DNA of 64,000 bases from contig CBDCXE010000005.1 in assembly GCA_965223725.1 (NCBI GenBank), forward strand, positions 62,001 to 126,000. The letters are read 5' to 3'. Within the stretch, counting starts at the first letter, position 1, and every line of letters starts with the position of its first letter. The position numbers were made by a program, and so were the translations under genes. Below the pieces are notes generated by a model. The model was not told the origin of the DNA. It was given only the letters and a program-made list of their open reading frames with translations, and made no database searches. The DNA is from CBDCXE01 sp965223725 [NCBI: Nitrospinota bacterium] (GTDB lineage Bacteria > Nitrospinota_A > UBA7883). Positions 63,158 to 64,000 of the stretch are shown piece by piece.

Positions 63158-63820
63158 ATGTCTAAAGAGACAGAGATACTGGATGGATTGCATGACGCTA
63201 TCTTGGATTTGGACAAGGATGCGGCTGTGAGTTTAGCAGAAGAATTAGTGAAAACCGGGGGGGACCCACTCAAAGCCATAGATTCTATGGGCACAGCGAT
63301 GAACGAATTGGGCGTGAAATTTGAAAAGATGGAAGTTTTTCTTCCGGAAGTTGTTATTGCTTCTAAGGCGCTTAAGGCAGCCATGGTAATTTTGAAGCCT
63401 GAGATCTTGAAGCAGGGTGAGGAAACAGGCGCAGCAGAAAGGCCTGTTGTTGTCATTGGTACTGTGAAGGGTGATATTCACACCATTGGTAAGGACATGG
63501 TTGCTACTTTGTTGATGACCGCTGGCTTTGAAGTGGTGGACATGGGCCCGGATACTCCGCCTTCGGACTTTCTCAATAAGGCCGAAGAATTGGGCGCCAC
63601 CATCATCGCGGCAACTGCCATGATGTCCACTACCTTGCCAATACAAAAAGATCTTGTTGATTTCCTTGACGCAAAGAAACTTCGCGACAAATATAGCGTT
63701 ATGGTCGGTGGTGGTGTTGCTTCGCAAGGTTGGGCGGAGAGCATTAATGCAGATGGTTATGGTCAGGATGCTATAGAAGCAGTTAAAGTAGCGAAAAACT
63801 TGGCTTCTAAGAAAAAGTAG
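63158..63820 (+). CDS. Methyltransferase corrinoid protein (MtaC/MttC-like)
   Basis: 220 aa. N-terminal helical cap (about 1-90, AEELVKTGGDPLKAIDSMGTAM) and a Rossmann B12 domain with the lower-ligand motif D106-x-H108-x-x-G111 (VKGDIHTIGKDMV) and ATAMMSTTLP. It carries Co(I)/methyl-Co(III) between a substrate methyltransferase and an acceptor enzyme. No MttB/MtaB-type methyltransferase or RamA-type activator is in the visible part of the cluster. AAGGAGAGG precedes the ATG. Confidence 0.95.
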   Translation: MSKETEILDGLHDAILDLDKDAAVSLAEELVKTGGDPLKAIDSMGTAMNELGVKFEKMEVFLPEVVIASKALKAAMVILKPEILKQGEETGAAERPVVVIGTVKGDIHTIGKDMVATLLMTAGFEVVDMGPDTPPSDFLNKAEELGATIIAATAMMSTTLPIQKDLVDFLDAKKLRDKYSVMVGGGVASQGWAESINADGYGQDAIEAVKVAKNLASKKK

Positions 63821-63899
63821 GAAAGCATCTAGCATTATGCAAGGGCTTAATCTAAATAAATATCAGAATATTACACAAATATAAAAAGGAGATGTTGCA

Positions 63900-64000
63900 A
63901 TGCCAAATACAGGATCAAAAGGTAGGCTACTTGAAGTTTGGTCTAGGGGTGAGACCGGCGAAGTATGTTTTAATACCGAGTTTGATACAGATAGATTCTG
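63900..64000 (+). CDS. Start of a further cluster gene, cut by the window edge
   Basis: AAAAGGAGATG precedes ATG 63900 at good spacing. The 33 visible codons read MPNTGSKGRLLEVWSRGETG then EVCFNTEFDTDRF, with no family recognised. It follows the corrinoid gene by 79 bases and is likely part of the same operon; a methyltransferase would be expected but cannot be shown. Confidence 0.7.
   Translation, partial: MPNTGSKGRLLEVWSRGETGEVCFNTEFDTDRF

Noticed and set aside
63158-63820. Mercury-methylating HgcA
   Set aside because: The corrinoid protein is soluble with a D-x-H-x-x-G base-on motif and no membrane domain or HgcA cap-helix Cys motif.

Overview
The window comes from a Gram-negative bacterium: it carries outer-membrane porins, lipoproteins and a tripartite RND efflux pump. 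The lifestyle looks anaerobic or facultative, since cobalamin is made by the early-cobalt (anaerobic) route and there are corrinoid, 4Fe-4S and molybdopterin enzymes and a sigma-54/GAF regulator. The mix of families recalls Desulfobacterota- or Nitrospinota-like genomes, but no taxonomic marker here settles that. Several genes start with TTG or GTG, and two seem to start with rarer codons. No phage, transposase or CRISPR array was seen.

Layout. Positions 1-2.8 kb (minus strand) hold a large unrecognised protein, cut by the window edge, coupled to a zinc-dependent URO-D-type corrinoid methyltransferase. From 13.65 kb down to 2.9 kb a 14-gene minus-strand operon, cbiA-C-X-M-N-Q-O-D-E-L-F-G-H-J, encodes most of anaerobic corrin-ring synthesis plus the CbiMNQO cobalt importer, behind a cobalamin riboswitch at 13.86-14.02 kb. 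cbiT is absent. A small Cys-rich protein gene and an ECF sigma gene follow at 14.1-15.2 kb. A minus-strand iron-transport operon (15.2-20.6 kb: FTR1 permease, periplasmic partner, porin, FAD enzyme, polytopic membrane protein) has a Fur-type operator. Then come a DUF2284 metal-binding protein, an exported BtuF-CbiZ fusion, tRNA-His and leuS.

26-41 kb holds surface and signalling genes: an SBBP/FG-GAP repeat protein broken by a TAG, SUMF1-fold proteins (one fused to a Ser/Thr kinase), a frameshifted hybrid histidine kinase, an NtrB-like kinase and a sulfatase-fold membrane enzyme. 41-45 kb holds a second cobalamin riboswitch ahead of cbtB, a small membrane protein gene and a porin gene, then a CDF metal exporter. 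45-51 kb is the RND efflux operon. 51-56 kb holds putA and agrE, which together predict arginine -> ornithine -> proline -> glutamate. At 56.7-64 kb a sigma-54 activator is divergent from a cluster with a good -24/-12 promoter: Mo-bisPGD oxidoreductase, four-cluster ferredoxin, OsmC-like protein, corrinoid protein and a further gene cut by the edge.

How it fits together. Cobalt and corrinoid supply (two riboswitch-controlled loci, BtuF-CbiZ salvage) plausibly serves corrinoid methyl transfer, seen at both ends of the window. The sigma-54 Mo/Fe-S/OsmC/corrinoid cluster is the best candidate for an undescribed system. Its substrate cannot be read from the sequence.
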